DNA of 13,383 nt from Gemmatimonadota bacterium (GCA_026706505.1 JAPOYQ010000847.1:1-13383), one strand, 5' to 3'. Positions 1-6,993 are shown, counted from the first letter of the stretch. The notes: a model not told the origin generated them from the letters alone. Program-made: numbers and translations.

Positions 1-294
1 ATCGTAGCCGGCCCCTTGGCCATTGACCCGGTGGGATGTCAGGTGCAAATCGACAGCGATCCCATCGAGTTGACGGCGACAGAATTCAAGCTCTTGACGA
101 CCCTTGCGCAGCGGCGTGGGCGGGTGCAGTCGCGTGAGGAGTTGCTCAAGGTGGTGTGGGGCTACGAGTACGATGGTTATCGCCGCACGGTTGACACCCA
201 CATCCGCCGCCTGCGCGAAAAGCTCGGGGCAGCAGCCGAGATGGTCGAAACCGTGCGCGGCATGGGTTATCGCTTTCGCCGAGAGGGACGATAG
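1..294 (+). CDS. OmpR/PhoB-type response regulator, C-terminal DNA-binding domain (5' partial)
   Basis: This is the C-terminal 97 residues of a two-component response regulator. The frame is open from base 1, so the receiver domain lies upstream of the window. The visible part is a winged-helix (Trans_reg_C) domain: an N-terminal strand region around IELTATEFKLL, the helix SREELLKVVWG, the recognition helix RTVDTHIRRLREKLG, and the wing ending VRGMGYRFRRE. These are hallmark motifs of the OmpR/PhoB family. The gene ends with TAG at 292-294, one base before the GTG start of a histidine kinase, so the two form a normal regulator-kinase operon. The protein should bind direct repeats in target promoters once phosphorylated by the partner kinase. 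The target genes cannot be read from this window, although the cytochrome and HupE genes downstream are in the same transcription unit. The family is certain; PhoB itself is not established. Confidence 0.93.
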   Translation: MVAGPLAIDPVGCQVQIDSDPIELTATEFKLLTTLAQRRGRVQSREELLKVVWGYEYDGYRRTVDTHIRRLREKLGAAAEMVETVRGMGYRFRREGR

Positions 295-295
295 G

Positions 296-514
296 GTGCA
301 CCTCGGGTGGATCGCGTTCCTGAGCAACGCGCTTTTGGTCGTGCTCGTCTGGTGGAGTGGTCACATCGCACTCGCGCTCGCGTTGGCCGCACTTTGGACT
401 GGCGGCCAAATTTGGTTCTGGGGTCGCACGGCTCGCCGGCAGGGAGAGCGGTTGAGCCAACTCGACACTGCGACTCCTGGCGACCCGGCGCGGCTGGAGG
501 CGTTCCATCCGTAG
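296..514 (+). pseudogene. Histidine kinase N-terminal membrane part, cut by in-frame TAG
   Basis: A GTG at 296 follows the response-regulator stop by one base, with a purine-rich GAGAGGGA upstream. It opens a 72-codon stretch ending at TAG 512-514. The peptide has two closely spaced hydrophobic segments (about residues 4-20 and 23-42) followed by an Arg-rich cytoplasmic flank. This is the usual membrane anchor of a small PhoR-like kinase with almost no extracytoplasmic loop. The same reading frame continues without a shift after the TAG into a linker (ERIQQRVGQLESENNRLGIIL), a PAS domain and the kinase core. The whole stretch 296-1609 is therefore one gene with one premature stop. The codon could derive from CAG (Gln) by one C-to-T change. 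It may be a real inactivating mutation or a sequencing error. Programmed readthrough is less likely, because TAG ends several neighbouring intact genes. Confidence 0.8.
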
Positions 515-625
515 TGGGCGCGTCCGCGCGAGGAACTCGCCGAGCGCATTCAACAGCGCGTCGGTCAGCTAGAGAGCGAAAATAACCGCTTAGGGATCAT
601 CCTCGAAAGCATTACCGAGGCCATC

Positions 626-1609
626 TTGGTCGTCGACCGCGATGGCCGGGTGGTGCTGGCCAACAAAGCGCTGGCCAACCTGTTTGGCCTAGACCCGCCG
701 CTAGAGGGGTTGTTGACCGCCGAGGTCGTGCGCTACTCGGCCATCCAAGATGCATTGGCCGGGTGTTTGGCCGACGGCCGACGGCGAGAAATGGAAGTGG
801 CCCTGACTGGTGCCCGAGAGCGCCATTTGGATATGCAGGTCGCGCCCGTCTTCGAAGGGAACGAGTGCATTGGTGCGGTGGCGGTGCTCTACGATATTAC
901 GCGCCTGCGCCAACTGGAGCGGATACGCCGCGACTTTGTGGCCAATGTGTCGCACGAGCTGTGCACGCCATTGACAGCCATTAAGGGCTATGCCGAAATT
1001 TTATCCGATGGTGCGGTCGACGACCGGGAGACGGCGCGCCGCTTCACTGGCATCATCGAGAATCACGCCGACCGCTTGACCCGCTTGCTCGGCGACTTGC
1101 TCGATCTGTCGCGGCTGGAGTCCGATCAACTGGAAGTCGAGCTGATCCCTTGCGAGCTGAAGCCTTTGGTCGATACGTCCGTTGGTTCGGTCAGCCAAGC
1201 GGCCGCGCAAAAACAAATTGCCATTCACTGCGACATTCCGCCGTCTGTCCAAGTGATGTGCGATCCCAAATTGATCGAACAGGCCCTAATCAACTTGCTC
1301 GACAACGCCGTCAAATACACGCCCGCCGGTGGGAAAGTCCTCATTGGCACGCGGCCCGTAGAGGGCACTGATCGCCTGACTATTTACGTCGAAGATACCG
1401 GCATTGGCATCCCATCCGAGGATTTGGGCCGGATTTTTGAGCGCTTCTACCGGGTTGACAAGGGGCGCTCGCGCGACCTCGGTGGCACGGGCTTGGGCTT
1501 GTCTATCGTGCGCCACATTGCCGAAGTCCACGGCGAGCAAGTGTCCGTACAGAGCAAGTTAGGGGCGGGGACGACCTTCAGCTTTGAACTGCAAAGCCGC
1601 GGTACCTAA
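626..1609 (+). CDS. PhoR-like sensor histidine kinase, PAS plus catalytic core (downstream of internal stop)
   Basis: This is the catalytic portion of the interrupted kinase. The first usable start after the TAG is TTG 626, inside the PAS domain, and no good SD precedes it, so independent translation is doubtful. The order is a PAS domain (about residues 1-95, VVDRDGRVVLANKALANLFG onward), a HisKA dimerisation helix with the phospho-acceptor His at residue 110 (VSHELCTPLTAIKG), and a HATPase_c domain with N box (LINLLDNAVKYTP), G1 box (VEDTGIGIP), F box (FERFYRVDKGRSRD) and G2 box (GGTGLGLSIV). An intact gene would run 296-1609. The H-box reads HELCTPLT, where the family almost always has Arg or Lys in place of Cys. 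The product would phosphorylate the upstream regulator. Its 3' end overlaps the possible start of the cytochrome gene. The kinase family is certain; whether a functional product is made is not. Confidence 0.85.
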   Translation: MVVDRDGRVVLANKALANLFGLDPPLEGLLTAEVVRYSAIQDALAGCLADGRRREMEVALTGARERHLDMQVAPVFEGNECIGAVAVLYDITRLRQLERIRRDFVANVSHELCTPLTAIKGYAEILSDGAVDDRETARRFTGIIENHADRLTRLLGDLLDLSRLESDQLEVELIPCELKPLVDTSVGSVSQAAAQKQIAIHCDIPPSVQVMCDPKLIEQALINLLDNAVKYTPAGGKVLIGTRPVEGTDRLTIYVEDTGIGIPSEDLGRIFERFYRVDKGRSRDLGGTGLGLSIVRHIAEVHGEQVSVQSKLGAGTTFSFELQSRGT

Positions 1610-1979
1610 GGCCGCGATACTGCGCTGGGCATTGGCTGCCTTGGCGGCTGGCTGCGCAGGTGAAAGCGACGATGCCAAAGGCGCGGTGGCACAGGGCAAA
1701 GCGCTCTTTACCCGCAATGGGTGCGCGGTGTGCCACGGCCCGGACGGTCGCGGCGATGGCCAGATCGCGGCAACGCTCAAGCCGCCCCCGCGCGATTTCC
1801 GCGATCCCGCGGCCTACAAAAACGGCCACAGCAAGGCCGCCATCGCCCGGACGATTCAGAAGGGAATGCCCGGTACTTCCATGCCGGGCTATGGACATCT
1901 CTCGGCGGAGGAACGCGAGCAGATTGCCGCTTATATCCGCTCTTTGCTAGAAAAAAAGGAAAATGAAGACTCGCCTTAG
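1584..1979 (+). CDS. Small class I c-type cytochrome, probably lipoprotein or membrane-anchored
   Basis: This is an electron carrier acting outside the cytoplasmic membrane. The heme-binding motif CAVCH is at residues 47-51 (counted from TTG 1584), and the likely axial Met is in TSMPGY (Met100). These, with the C-terminal helix SAEEREQIAAYIRSLLEKK, are classic for a mono-heme class I cytochrome c. The N-terminus has a short hydrophobic stretch (WALAALAAGC) ending in Cys24, which resembles a lipobox with Ala instead of Leu at -3. The start is uncertain: TTG 1584 lies inside the kinase gene and lacks a clear SD. The rare codon CTG 1620, preceded by TAAGG, would give an even shorter leader. Downstream it overlaps the HupE-like gene by 17 bases, so the two are probably co-translated. 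A role beside the HupE-like protein in respiration or metal handling is inference. Confidence 0.85.
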   Translation: MNCKAAVPKAAILRWALAALAAGCAGESDDAKGAVAQGKALFTRNGCAVCHGPDGRGDGQIAATLKPPPRDFRDPAAYKNGHSKAAIARTIQKGMPGTSMPGYGHLSAEEREQIAAYIRSLLEKKENEDSP

Positions 1980-3057
1980 CTTTTTGCTCACATTCGCATT
2001 CGCCCTGCTGTTTTTTGCCTCTCCCAACACCGTTCGCGCCCACAAGCTCAACACCAGCTACACGAATTTGATCGCCGAGGACGACGCGCTCAAAGTGCGC
2101 GTGCGCATGGACGATTTCGACCTCCTGAAAATCGGCGTCGATCAAGACGGGGACAGTCTGCTGTTCTACGAAGAGATAGAGGCCGGCCTCGACGACGTAT
2201 TCGCCTTTGTCGAAAAGCAGATGCGCCTGCGGGCCAATGGCGAGCCGCTCGCCCTCGTGCGCGACAGGGGAGACATCACCCCGGACAACCAGGGCAATAT
2301 GTTTGCCAACGTGTACTTCAGCGCCGAGTTAGAGGAACCCGTCAACGAACTGGAGGTCTGGGTCGGTTGGCCAGAGCGCTTTGGGGACGCGCATAAAAAC
2401 TTGGCCAAAGTCATGTTGCCCGGTCAGCCGCTCGTCCAAGCCGTGTTTTCAGCGGAATCGCCGCAACAGACCTTTGCTGGAGAGAAGTCGCTGTGGGACC
2501 ATTTATATGAGTTCACGGTGCTCGGGGTGGAGCACATTTTTCTCGGCTATGACCACGTCATGTTTCTGCTGGCACTGATTGTGGTGGGCGGTCGGCTGCT
2601 CACTTTGGTCAAGGTCGTCACGGCCTTCACCGTTGCCCACAGCATCACTCTCTGCTTGGCGGCGCTCGAAGTCGTCCGCCTGCCGAGCCAGTGGATCGAA
2701 GCTGGCATCGCCTTGAGCATTGTGTACGTCGCGGTGGAGAACTTCTGGCTCAAGCGCATGGATTACCGCTGGATGATCACCTTTGCCTTTGGGTTGGTGC
2801 ACGGATTTGGCTTCGCCAATGTGCTGCGCGAGTTGGGGTTGCCCACGCGCGGGCTGGTCGCCTCGCTGTTTGCGTTCAATGCCGGCGTGGAAATCGGCCA
2901 AGTGGCTATTGTCGCGCTCGTCTTTCCACTGATCGCTTGGCTCAGTCGGCAGTCCTACCAGCGGACGGTTGTCTTGGTGGTATCGGCTGTGATTGGGCTT
3001 TTTGGGCTGGGCTGGTTTGTCGAGCGGATCTTTGAGCTGGAATACATGCCGCTATGA
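1963..3057 (+). CDS. HupE/UreJ_2 family membrane protein with long extracytoplasmic N-terminal domain
   Basis: This is a 364-residue membrane protein. Residues 1-26 form a signal peptide (hydrophobic LSFLLTFAFALLFFASP, probable cleavage after VRA). Residues 27-175 or so are an acidic extracytoplasmic domain. The rest is a multi-helix HupE/UreJ_2 module. The module carries the family His/Asp pattern: HIFLGYDH (His191, Asp197, His198), AHSITL (His226) and VHGFGF (His280). HupE and UreJ relatives act in nickel or cobalt uptake, but the function of this longer subgroup is not established. The N-terminal domain contains DQDGDSLLFYEE (residues 60-71), spaced like an EF-hand loop. It starts at an ATG inside the cytochrome gene with GGAAA nearby, which suggests translational coupling. 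It is convergent with the dehydratase gene, only 10 bases away. The family is confident; the transported ion is unknown. Confidence 0.85.
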   Translation: MKTRLSFLLTFAFALLFFASPNTVRAHKLNTSYTNLIAEDDALKVRVRMDDFDLLKIGVDQDGDSLLFYEEIEAGLDDVFAFVEKQMRLRANGEPLALVRDRGDITPDNQGNMFANVYFSAELEEPVNELEVWVGWPERFGDAHKNLAKVMLPGQPLVQAVFSAESPQQTFAGEKSLWDHLYEFTVLGVEHIFLGYDHVMFLLALIVVGGRLLTLVKVVTAFTVAHSITLCLAALEVVRLPSQWIEAGIALSIVYVAVENFWLKRMDYRWMITFAFGLVHGFGFANVLRELGLPTRGLVASLFAFNAGVEIGQVAIVALVFPLIAWLSRQSYQRTVVLVVSAVIGLFGLGWFVERIFELEYMPL

Positions 3058-3069
3058 GCGTGGCCAGCT
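3035..3069. other. Hairpin at the convergent HupE/dehydratase 3' ends
   Basis: AGCTGG at 3035-3040 is complementary to CCAGCT at 3064-3069. An inner GCT-ATG-AGC stem can nest in the loop, so the transcript end could fold from either strand. The hairpin spans the stop codons of both convergent genes. Neither strand has a U-tract after the stem (the plus strand reads AAAAATCC), so it is not a standard intrinsic terminator. It might act as a pause site, an RNA end stabiliser, or nothing. Confidence 0.3.
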
Positions 3070-4198
3070 AAAAATCCGCGAAGGAACCGTCCTCTGGGTG
3101 GCGGCGCATCGTCCGCTGCCGCCAAGGGCCTCGGTGGGTAGCCGCTTCTAGACCATCTGGGTCGATCTCCACGCCTAGCCCCGGCCCTTGGGGCAATTCC
3201 ACAAATCCATCCTGCATTTGCAAAGGGTTGGTGAAAAACCCTTCGCCGCTACCTCCGCCGTATTCCATGATGAGGAAGTTAGGCGTGCCGGCCATCGCGT
3301 GTACAGAGGCGACGATGCCGAGGGGGTCGGCGGCGTTGTGGGGTGCGACGGCGATTTCGTGGACTTCGGCTAAGGCGGCGATCTTCTTCATTTCGAGGAT
3401 GCCGCCACAGTGACGGATGTCGGGTTGGACGATGGCCGCGGCCTTGCGCTCGCACAATTCGCGGAAGCCCCAGCGGGTGGCGCAGCGCTCGCCGGTGGCG
3501 ATGGGGATGGAGGTCGAGCGCGTCAGTTCCAGCAGGGGACCGATGTTGTCGGTGGAGCGGGTCGGTTCCTCGACGAAGAGCGGCCTTAGGGGTTCGAGTT
3601 CGCGCAGAAGCACTTTGGCCAACGCCGGGCTGGTGGCGCGGTGGAAGTCGATGGCAATGTCGATGGCCGGGCCGACGGCTTCGCGCATGGCCGCAATGTG
3701 GGACACGACTCGTTCAATGCCCGCCGGATTTTCAATGAGGCGCACGGGGTCGGGGAAGGGGGTAGTTTTGAGCGCTGTAAAGCCTTGTTCGACGCGCTGG
3801 CGGGCGGTTTGGGCCGCCAAGTCTGGTGTCGCGCCCCCAGCCGCTCCATAGACCCGAATTTTCTCACGCACTGATCCGCCTAATAGCTTCCACACAGGCA
3901 AGTTAGCGGTTTTACCTAAAATATCCAGACAAGCCATTTCTATGCCGCTGAGGGCTGCCAACAGGATCGGCATCTGGCGGGAATAGCTGGAGCGATAGAG
4001 CGTCTGCCAGTGGTCTTCGATTTGCAAGGGGTCGCGGCCAATCAGGTAATCGCCCATGTCAAGGATGGCTCGCTCCACCGTGCGACCGTGTTCGTAGTTC
4101 ATGGGGGAGCCCAGACCTGTGAGGCCGGCGTCGGTTTCGACTTGGAGTAGGAGGCCGCGGTTGTTGAGCGGCGTGACGTCGAAGCGGGTTATTTTCAC
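3068..4198 (-). CDS. DgoD-like sugar acid dehydratase (mandelate racemase/muconate lactonizing enolase superfamily)
   Basis: This 376-residue enzyme is expected to dehydrate an aldonic acid to a 2-keto-3-deoxy acid with Mg2+. It has the enolase-superfamily capping domain (MKITRFDVTPL, then GDYLIGRDPLQIEDHWQTLYR) and a barrel domain. Metal ligands are Asp184 (DFH), Glu210 (FVEEP) and Glu237 (ATGER). Catalytic-type His186 and His287 (APHN) match the layout I recall for E. coli D-galactonate dehydratase, as does the C-terminal GPGLGVEID. Unlike many members, the Lys motif is KTT rather than KxK, which also fits DgoD. The GTG start at 4198 is chosen because AGGAG lies 7-8 bases upstream and the homology begins exactly there. 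The open frame extends further upstream, but that stretch is out of frame over the dehydrogenase gene. The start is 5 bases after the dehydrogenase stop. The substrate (galactonate or a 6-deoxy-aldonate) is not determined. Confidence 0.9.
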   Translation of the reverse strand: MKITRFDVTPLNNRGLLLQVETDAGLTGLGSPMNYEHGRTVERAILDMGDYLIGRDPLQIEDHWQTLYRSSYSRQMPILLAALSGIEMACLDILGKTANLPVWKLLGGSVREKIRVYGAAGGATPDLAAQTARQRVEQGFTALKTTPFPDPVRLIENPAGIERVVSHIAAMREAVGPAIDIAIDFHRATSPALAKVLLRELEPLRPLFVEEPTRSTDNIGPLLELTRSTSIPIATGERCATRWGFRELCERKAAAIVQPDIRHCGGILEMKKIAALAEVHEIAVAPHNAADPLGIVASVHAMAGTPNFLIMEYGGGSGEGFFTNPLQMQDGFVELPQGPGLGVEIDPDGLEAATHRGPWRQRTMRRHPEDGSFADF

Positions 4199-4202
4199 TC
4201 TC

Positions 4203-5189
4203 TTACTCCTTGAGCCACGCCTTGACCCGTGGGTGGTCGAGGACCTCTGGATTGAGGATGTGTTCGGGCTGGCGGCCGGCGATGGCGGCTGAGACCTGCT
4301 CGATGCCTTTGGCGTCGAGACGCATGGTGGATTCGACCGTGATGCCGGCGTTGTGGTTGGTGCAGATGATGCGCGGGTGGTCCTTGTGGATGGCGCGGGT
4401 GTCGTTGACTGGATCGTCAACCACGTAGTAATAGAGTTTTTCCTCCTCAATGGCGCGGTGGACGTCCGCGTCGTTGACGAGATTGCCCCGCGAGGGATTG
4501 ATCAGCGAGGCGTGGGGCTGCATTAGGCTGAGCAGGTCGTAGTGAACGATGGTGTCGTCGCCCGAGACGTGGAGCGAGACCGTGTCGCACTCGCGAAAGA
4601 GCGTTTCGGGCGAGTCGGCGACTTCGGCTCCGTATTGGGCAGCGATATCGGCGATGTCGGGGCGGGTGTCGTACACGAGCAAGCGACCACCCTCGCCTAG
4701 GAGCGGCACGGCGCGCTGGGCCACCTCTTGGCCGATGCGGCCACAGCCGTACAGGCCGAGGGTGGTGTGTTGGGCCTCATAGGTGCGGATGATGGAGAAG
4801 TCACCTCGGTGGGAGAGGTGATTGAGGGTATAGACCCGCTTGAGGGTGGCCATCCACTGGGCGATGGCGTATTCGGCGACCGCGTCCATGTGAACCGGCG
4901 TCACGGTGATGATTACGCCGTAGCGCGTGGCCCCTGGGACATTGACCTTGTCAAAACCGACGCCCCAGCGGGCGACGATGCGCAAATCCTCGGCCGCTTC
5001 GTAAAATTCGTCCGTATAGACCGATGAACTGGCGATAGAGGCGATCAGATCGGGGGCGTGTTCGGCGGTGAGGACGGCTGGCTCCGGGATGATGGTGCCT
5101 AGGGAGCGAAGCTTTTCGAGGCCCTGTTCGCGCTCGCTGGAGGCGAATTCGGCGTTTCGAAACTGGGCGGTGAGCATGATATTCGGCAT
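4203..5189 (-). CDS. D-isomer-specific 2-hydroxyacid dehydrogenase family protein
   Basis: This is a 328-residue NAD(P)-dependent dehydrogenase of the SerA/hydroxypyruvate reductase family. The nucleotide-binding motif is GCGRIG (148-153) after LGLY. The catalytic Arg is Arg234 in NPSRGN, and the catalytic His is His279 in TNHNAG, where TPHxAG is usual. The place of the conserved Glu (normally in a DVFxxEP stretch) is occupied by VVDDPVND with Asp259 before Pro and a few residues missing, so the acid-base pair may be His-Asp. The ATG start at 5189 has AAAGGA upstream. It lies 25 bases after the kinase gene and directly before the dehydratase, inside one operon. It probably reduces or oxidises a 2-keto or 2-hydroxy acid made in the pathway, such as a pyruvate-derived or glycerate-type acid. 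The exact substrate is not readable. Confidence 0.88.
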   Translation of the reverse strand: MPNIMLTAQFRNAEFASSEREQGLEKLRSLGTIIPEPAVLTAEHAPDLIASIASSSVYTDEFYEAAEDLRIVARWGVGFDKVNVPGATRYGVIITVTPVHMDAVAEYAIAQWMATLKRVYTLNHLSHRGDFSIIRTYEAQHTTLGLYGCGRIGQEVAQRAVPLLGEGGRLLVYDTRPDIADIAAQYGAEVADSPETLFRECDTVSLHVSGDDTIVHYDLLSLMQPHASLINPSRGNLVNDADVHRAIEEEKLYYYVVDDPVNDTRAIHKDHPRIICTNHNAGITVESTMRLDAKGIEQVSAAIAGRQPEHILNPEVLDHPRVKAWLKE

Positions 5190-5214
5190 GCGTATTCCTT
5201 TCTACTGCAATGGG

Positions 5215-6075
5215 TTAATCTATTTCATCTGCGGCTGGAATTGAGTCCATGGCTCCCGGGCGGGTGACGCACAAAGCCGCGGCCTGCACCGCGCGGGCCA
5301 TAGCGTCTCGCGCCGTCATGCTGGCGGTCAGGCCCTGAAGAAAATAGCCGATGAAAGTGTCTCCCGCACCCGTCGTATCGACCGCTTCGACATGCGGCGC
5401 TGGAAGGTGGAATTCTTCTGTTGAGGAGCGGTACTGGACGCCAGCAGCCCCCAGCGTGAGCGCGATTTGGGCGTGGGGGCAGAGCGCGGCCAGCGCAGCG
5501 AGCGTGGAAGCGCCCGCAAGGCCGGTGGCCTCGGTTTCGTTGACGATGAGCAAATCGACTAATTCGAGGGGATACGCACAGACCTCTGGGACAAAAGGCG
5601 CGGGGTTTAAGCATATCGTCAGACCCCGCTCGGTGGCTGCGGCGATGATGTAAGAGACATCATTTATCTCGTTCTGCAAGAGGAGGATAGCCCCCCGGTC
5701 AAAATGGGATAGCGCGGCGTCTATAGATGCTCTGTCTATTTGGGCATTGGCCCCGGCAAAGAGGACGATGCTGTTTTGGCCGTGGCGGTCAACTTGGATA
5801 ATGGCGTGGCCGGTAGGTACGTCGCCGACGCGGATGTGCTGCACATCCACACCTAGTCTAGCCAATTTATCGACCAGCCATTGCCCATCTGGCCCGACTT
5901 GGCCGGCGTGAAAGACGTGAGCGCCAGCGCGGGCAAGGGCGACCGATTGATTCGCGCCCTTGCCGCCGGCAAAAACTTGGTGAGAAGAACTGGCAATGGT
6001 CTCGCCTGGGCGGGCGATGTGCTCGACTTGATAAACGAGGTCGATGTTGAGCGAGCCGAAGTTGAGGATGTTCAT
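5215..6075 (-). CDS. Ribokinase-like PfkB family sugar kinase
   Basis: This is a 286-residue carbohydrate kinase of the ribokinase/PfkB family. The N-terminus MNILNFGSLNIDLVYQV, the first PfkB signature FAGGKGANQSVALARAG (about residues 35-51) and the second signature DTTGAGDTFIGYF with catalytic Asp239 are all present and complete. It uses ATP to phosphorylate the primary hydroxyl of a sugar or keto-deoxy acid in the cytoplasm. Its ATG start at 6075 overlaps the aldolase stop as ATGA, a sign of translational coupling. Sequence style is nearest to ribokinase (RbsK), but the operon context also allows a 2-keto-3-deoxy-aldonate kinase. The motifs alone do not decide between them. Confidence 0.9.
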   Translation of the reverse strand: MNILNFGSLNIDLVYQVEHIARPGETIASSSHQVFAGGKGANQSVALARAGAHVFHAGQVGPDGQWLVDKLARLGVDVQHIRVGDVPTGHAIIQVDRHGQNSIVLFAGANAQIDRASIDAALSHFDRGAILLLQNEINDVSYIIAAATERGLTICLNPAPFVPEVCAYPLELVDLLIVNETEATGLAGASTLAALAALCPHAQIALTLGAAGVQYRSSTEEFHLPAPHVEAVDTTGAGDTFIGYFLQGLTASMTARDAMARAVQAAALCVTRPGAMDSIPAADEID

Positions 6076-6815
6076 CCAGCCGTGGCTTCGCGGTAGACGG
6101 CTTGTGCCGTGGCTTCCAAAAACCGCATGTCGTTGCTGAAGTCGATGAACTGAAAGCCCTCGGTGATGCGCCGTTTGACTTCGGCGGAGTCCTTGACCGG
6201 GATGCCGCTGGGTTTGCCGGCTTTGGCGCAGCCGGCGCGGAAAGCCTGCAAGGCGGCCTCGTGATTGGGGTGGCCGGCGGCGACGCCCATAGACATGGCT
6301 AGGTCGCCCGGCCCGAGGAAGCCGATATCGACACCTTCGACGCGGGCGATGGCCTCGGCATTTTCAATGCCCTCCATGTCCTCGATCTGCGGGATGCAGA
6401 GGACAGCGTCGTCAAAGCTTTGGCGATAGTCTGGGGCCAATGTGACACAGCGGCCCGTGCCTACCGACCGGTTGCCGCGCGGTGGATAGCGCACAGCTTG
6501 GGCCAGCTTTTCGGCCTGTTCCGGGGTGCTGACGTGTGGAAAGACCAAGCCCCAGGCTCCGGCGTCGAGCAGGCGGGCGGCCGTGGTCGGGTCGTGGTCC
6601 CAGGCCCGGGCCAAGGGCAGGGCACCCCGCGCCTCGATGGCGCGGAAGGTATGGGCGATGTGGCCGAGGTCAAAGGCCGAGTGCTCGGCATCGACTACCA
6701 GCCATTTAAAGCCGGCCGCAGCCATGACTTCGGCTGCTAGCGGCGAGGTTAGGTTGAGCCAGGAGCCGATGGAGGGCTGCCCGGCGGCAAGTTGTTCTTT
6801 GATAGGGTTTTGCAT
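6072..6815 (-). CDS. HpcH/HpaI family class II aldolase
   Basis: This 247-residue enzyme should cleave a 2-keto-3-deoxy (or 4-hydroxy-2-oxo) acid to pyruvate and an aldehyde, using a divalent metal. Expected active-site residues are in family positions: His45 (VVDAEHSAFD), Arg70 (PLARAWD), metal ligands Glu145 (PQIED) and Asp171 (GPGDLAMSMG), and a glycine-rich segment PPRGNRSVG. Relatives include HpcH, GarL and the rhamnonate-pathway aldolase YfaU. It is the first enzyme gene of the minus-strand operon. The ATG at 6815 has only a weak SD (AGG at the stop of the leader ORF), so coupling to that leader is likely. It overlaps the kinase gene by four bases. Together with the DgoD-like dehydratase it forms a coherent aldonate-degradation route. 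The cleavage substrate is unknown. Confidence 0.92.
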   Translation of the reverse strand: MQNPIKEQLAAGQPSIGSWLNLTSPLAAEVMAAAGFKWLVVDAEHSAFDLGHIAHTFRAIEARGALPLARAWDHDPTTAARLLDAGAWGLVFPHVSTPEQAEKLAQAVRYPPRGNRSVGTGRCVTLAPDYRQSFDDAVLCIPQIEDMEGIENAEAIARVEGVDIGFLGPGDLAMSMGVAAGHPNHEAALQAFRAGCAKAGKPSGIPVKDSAEVKRRITEGFQFIDFSNDMRFLEATAQAVYREATAG

Positions 6816-6822
6816 AGGGGAC

Positions 6823-6888
6823 CTAGTCTGTGGATGTATGTAATTGAGTTTGAGGTCTAAGGGACGGCAGCGAGTAGCTCACTTGCAT
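6823..6888 (-). CDS. 21-codon leader ORF upstream of the aldolase
   Basis: On the minus strand, AGGAGA (6900-6895) is placed six bases before an ATG at 6888. This opens 21 codons, MQVSYSLPSLRPQTQLHTSTD, then TAG at 6825-6823. The stop is seven bases before the aldolase ATG. The SD here is far better than that of the aldolase, so ribosomes probably load at this leader and reinitiate at the aldolase. It may instead be the remaining start of a deleted gene. The peptide itself has no recognisable function and no obvious run of one regulatory amino acid. Real translation is inferred from the SD and spacing only. Confidence 0.5.
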   Translation of the reverse strand: MQVSYSLPSLRPQTQLHTSTD

Positions 6889-6921
6889 GGTTATTCTCCT
6901 CTGTCGGGTCCAGCCTGTTTC

Positions 6922-6950
6922 ATAATACTGTTCTAGGTTTTAGGTGCCAA
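6922..6950 (-). promoter_or_regulatory. Sigma-70-type promoter of the sugar-acid operon
   Basis: On the minus strand, TTGGCA (6950-6945) and TATTAT (6927-6922) each match the consensus at five of six positions and are 17 bases apart. Transcription should start near 6915, about 27 bases before the leader ATG at 6888. CCTA occurs twice inside the spacer (CCTAAAACCTA). Confidence 0.6.
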
Positions 6951-6961
6951 GCCTTGCTTAT

Positions 6962-6993
6962 CCTGCCTGCTATCACCAGTATGACAGGGCAGG
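6962..6993. repeat. Short inverted repeat upstream of the operon promoter
   Basis: CCTGCC (6962-6967) and GGCAGG (6988-6993) are perfect 6-base arms around a 20-base spacer. They lie 11 bases upstream of the -35 box of the minus-strand promoter, a plausible activator or repressor site. The match is short and could be chance. Confidence 0.25.

Noticed and set aside
512..514. Amber codon as recoded pyrrolysine or natural readthrough
   Set aside because: TAG ends the response regulator, cytochrome, HAD, dehydratase and ispG genes here, no Pyl machinery is visible, and histidine kinases have no known Pyl site. Mutation or sequencing error is simpler.
3035..3069. Intrinsic terminator between the convergent genes
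   Set aside because: The hairpin lacks a U-tract on either strand, so it is listed only as a hairpin.
4199..4450. The dehydratase frame stays open 84 codons further upstream of GTG 4198
   Set aside because: The extra stretch is Ser/Thr/Pro/Arg-rich, overlaps the dehydrogenase gene out of frame, and family homology starts exactly at 4198 after a good SD.
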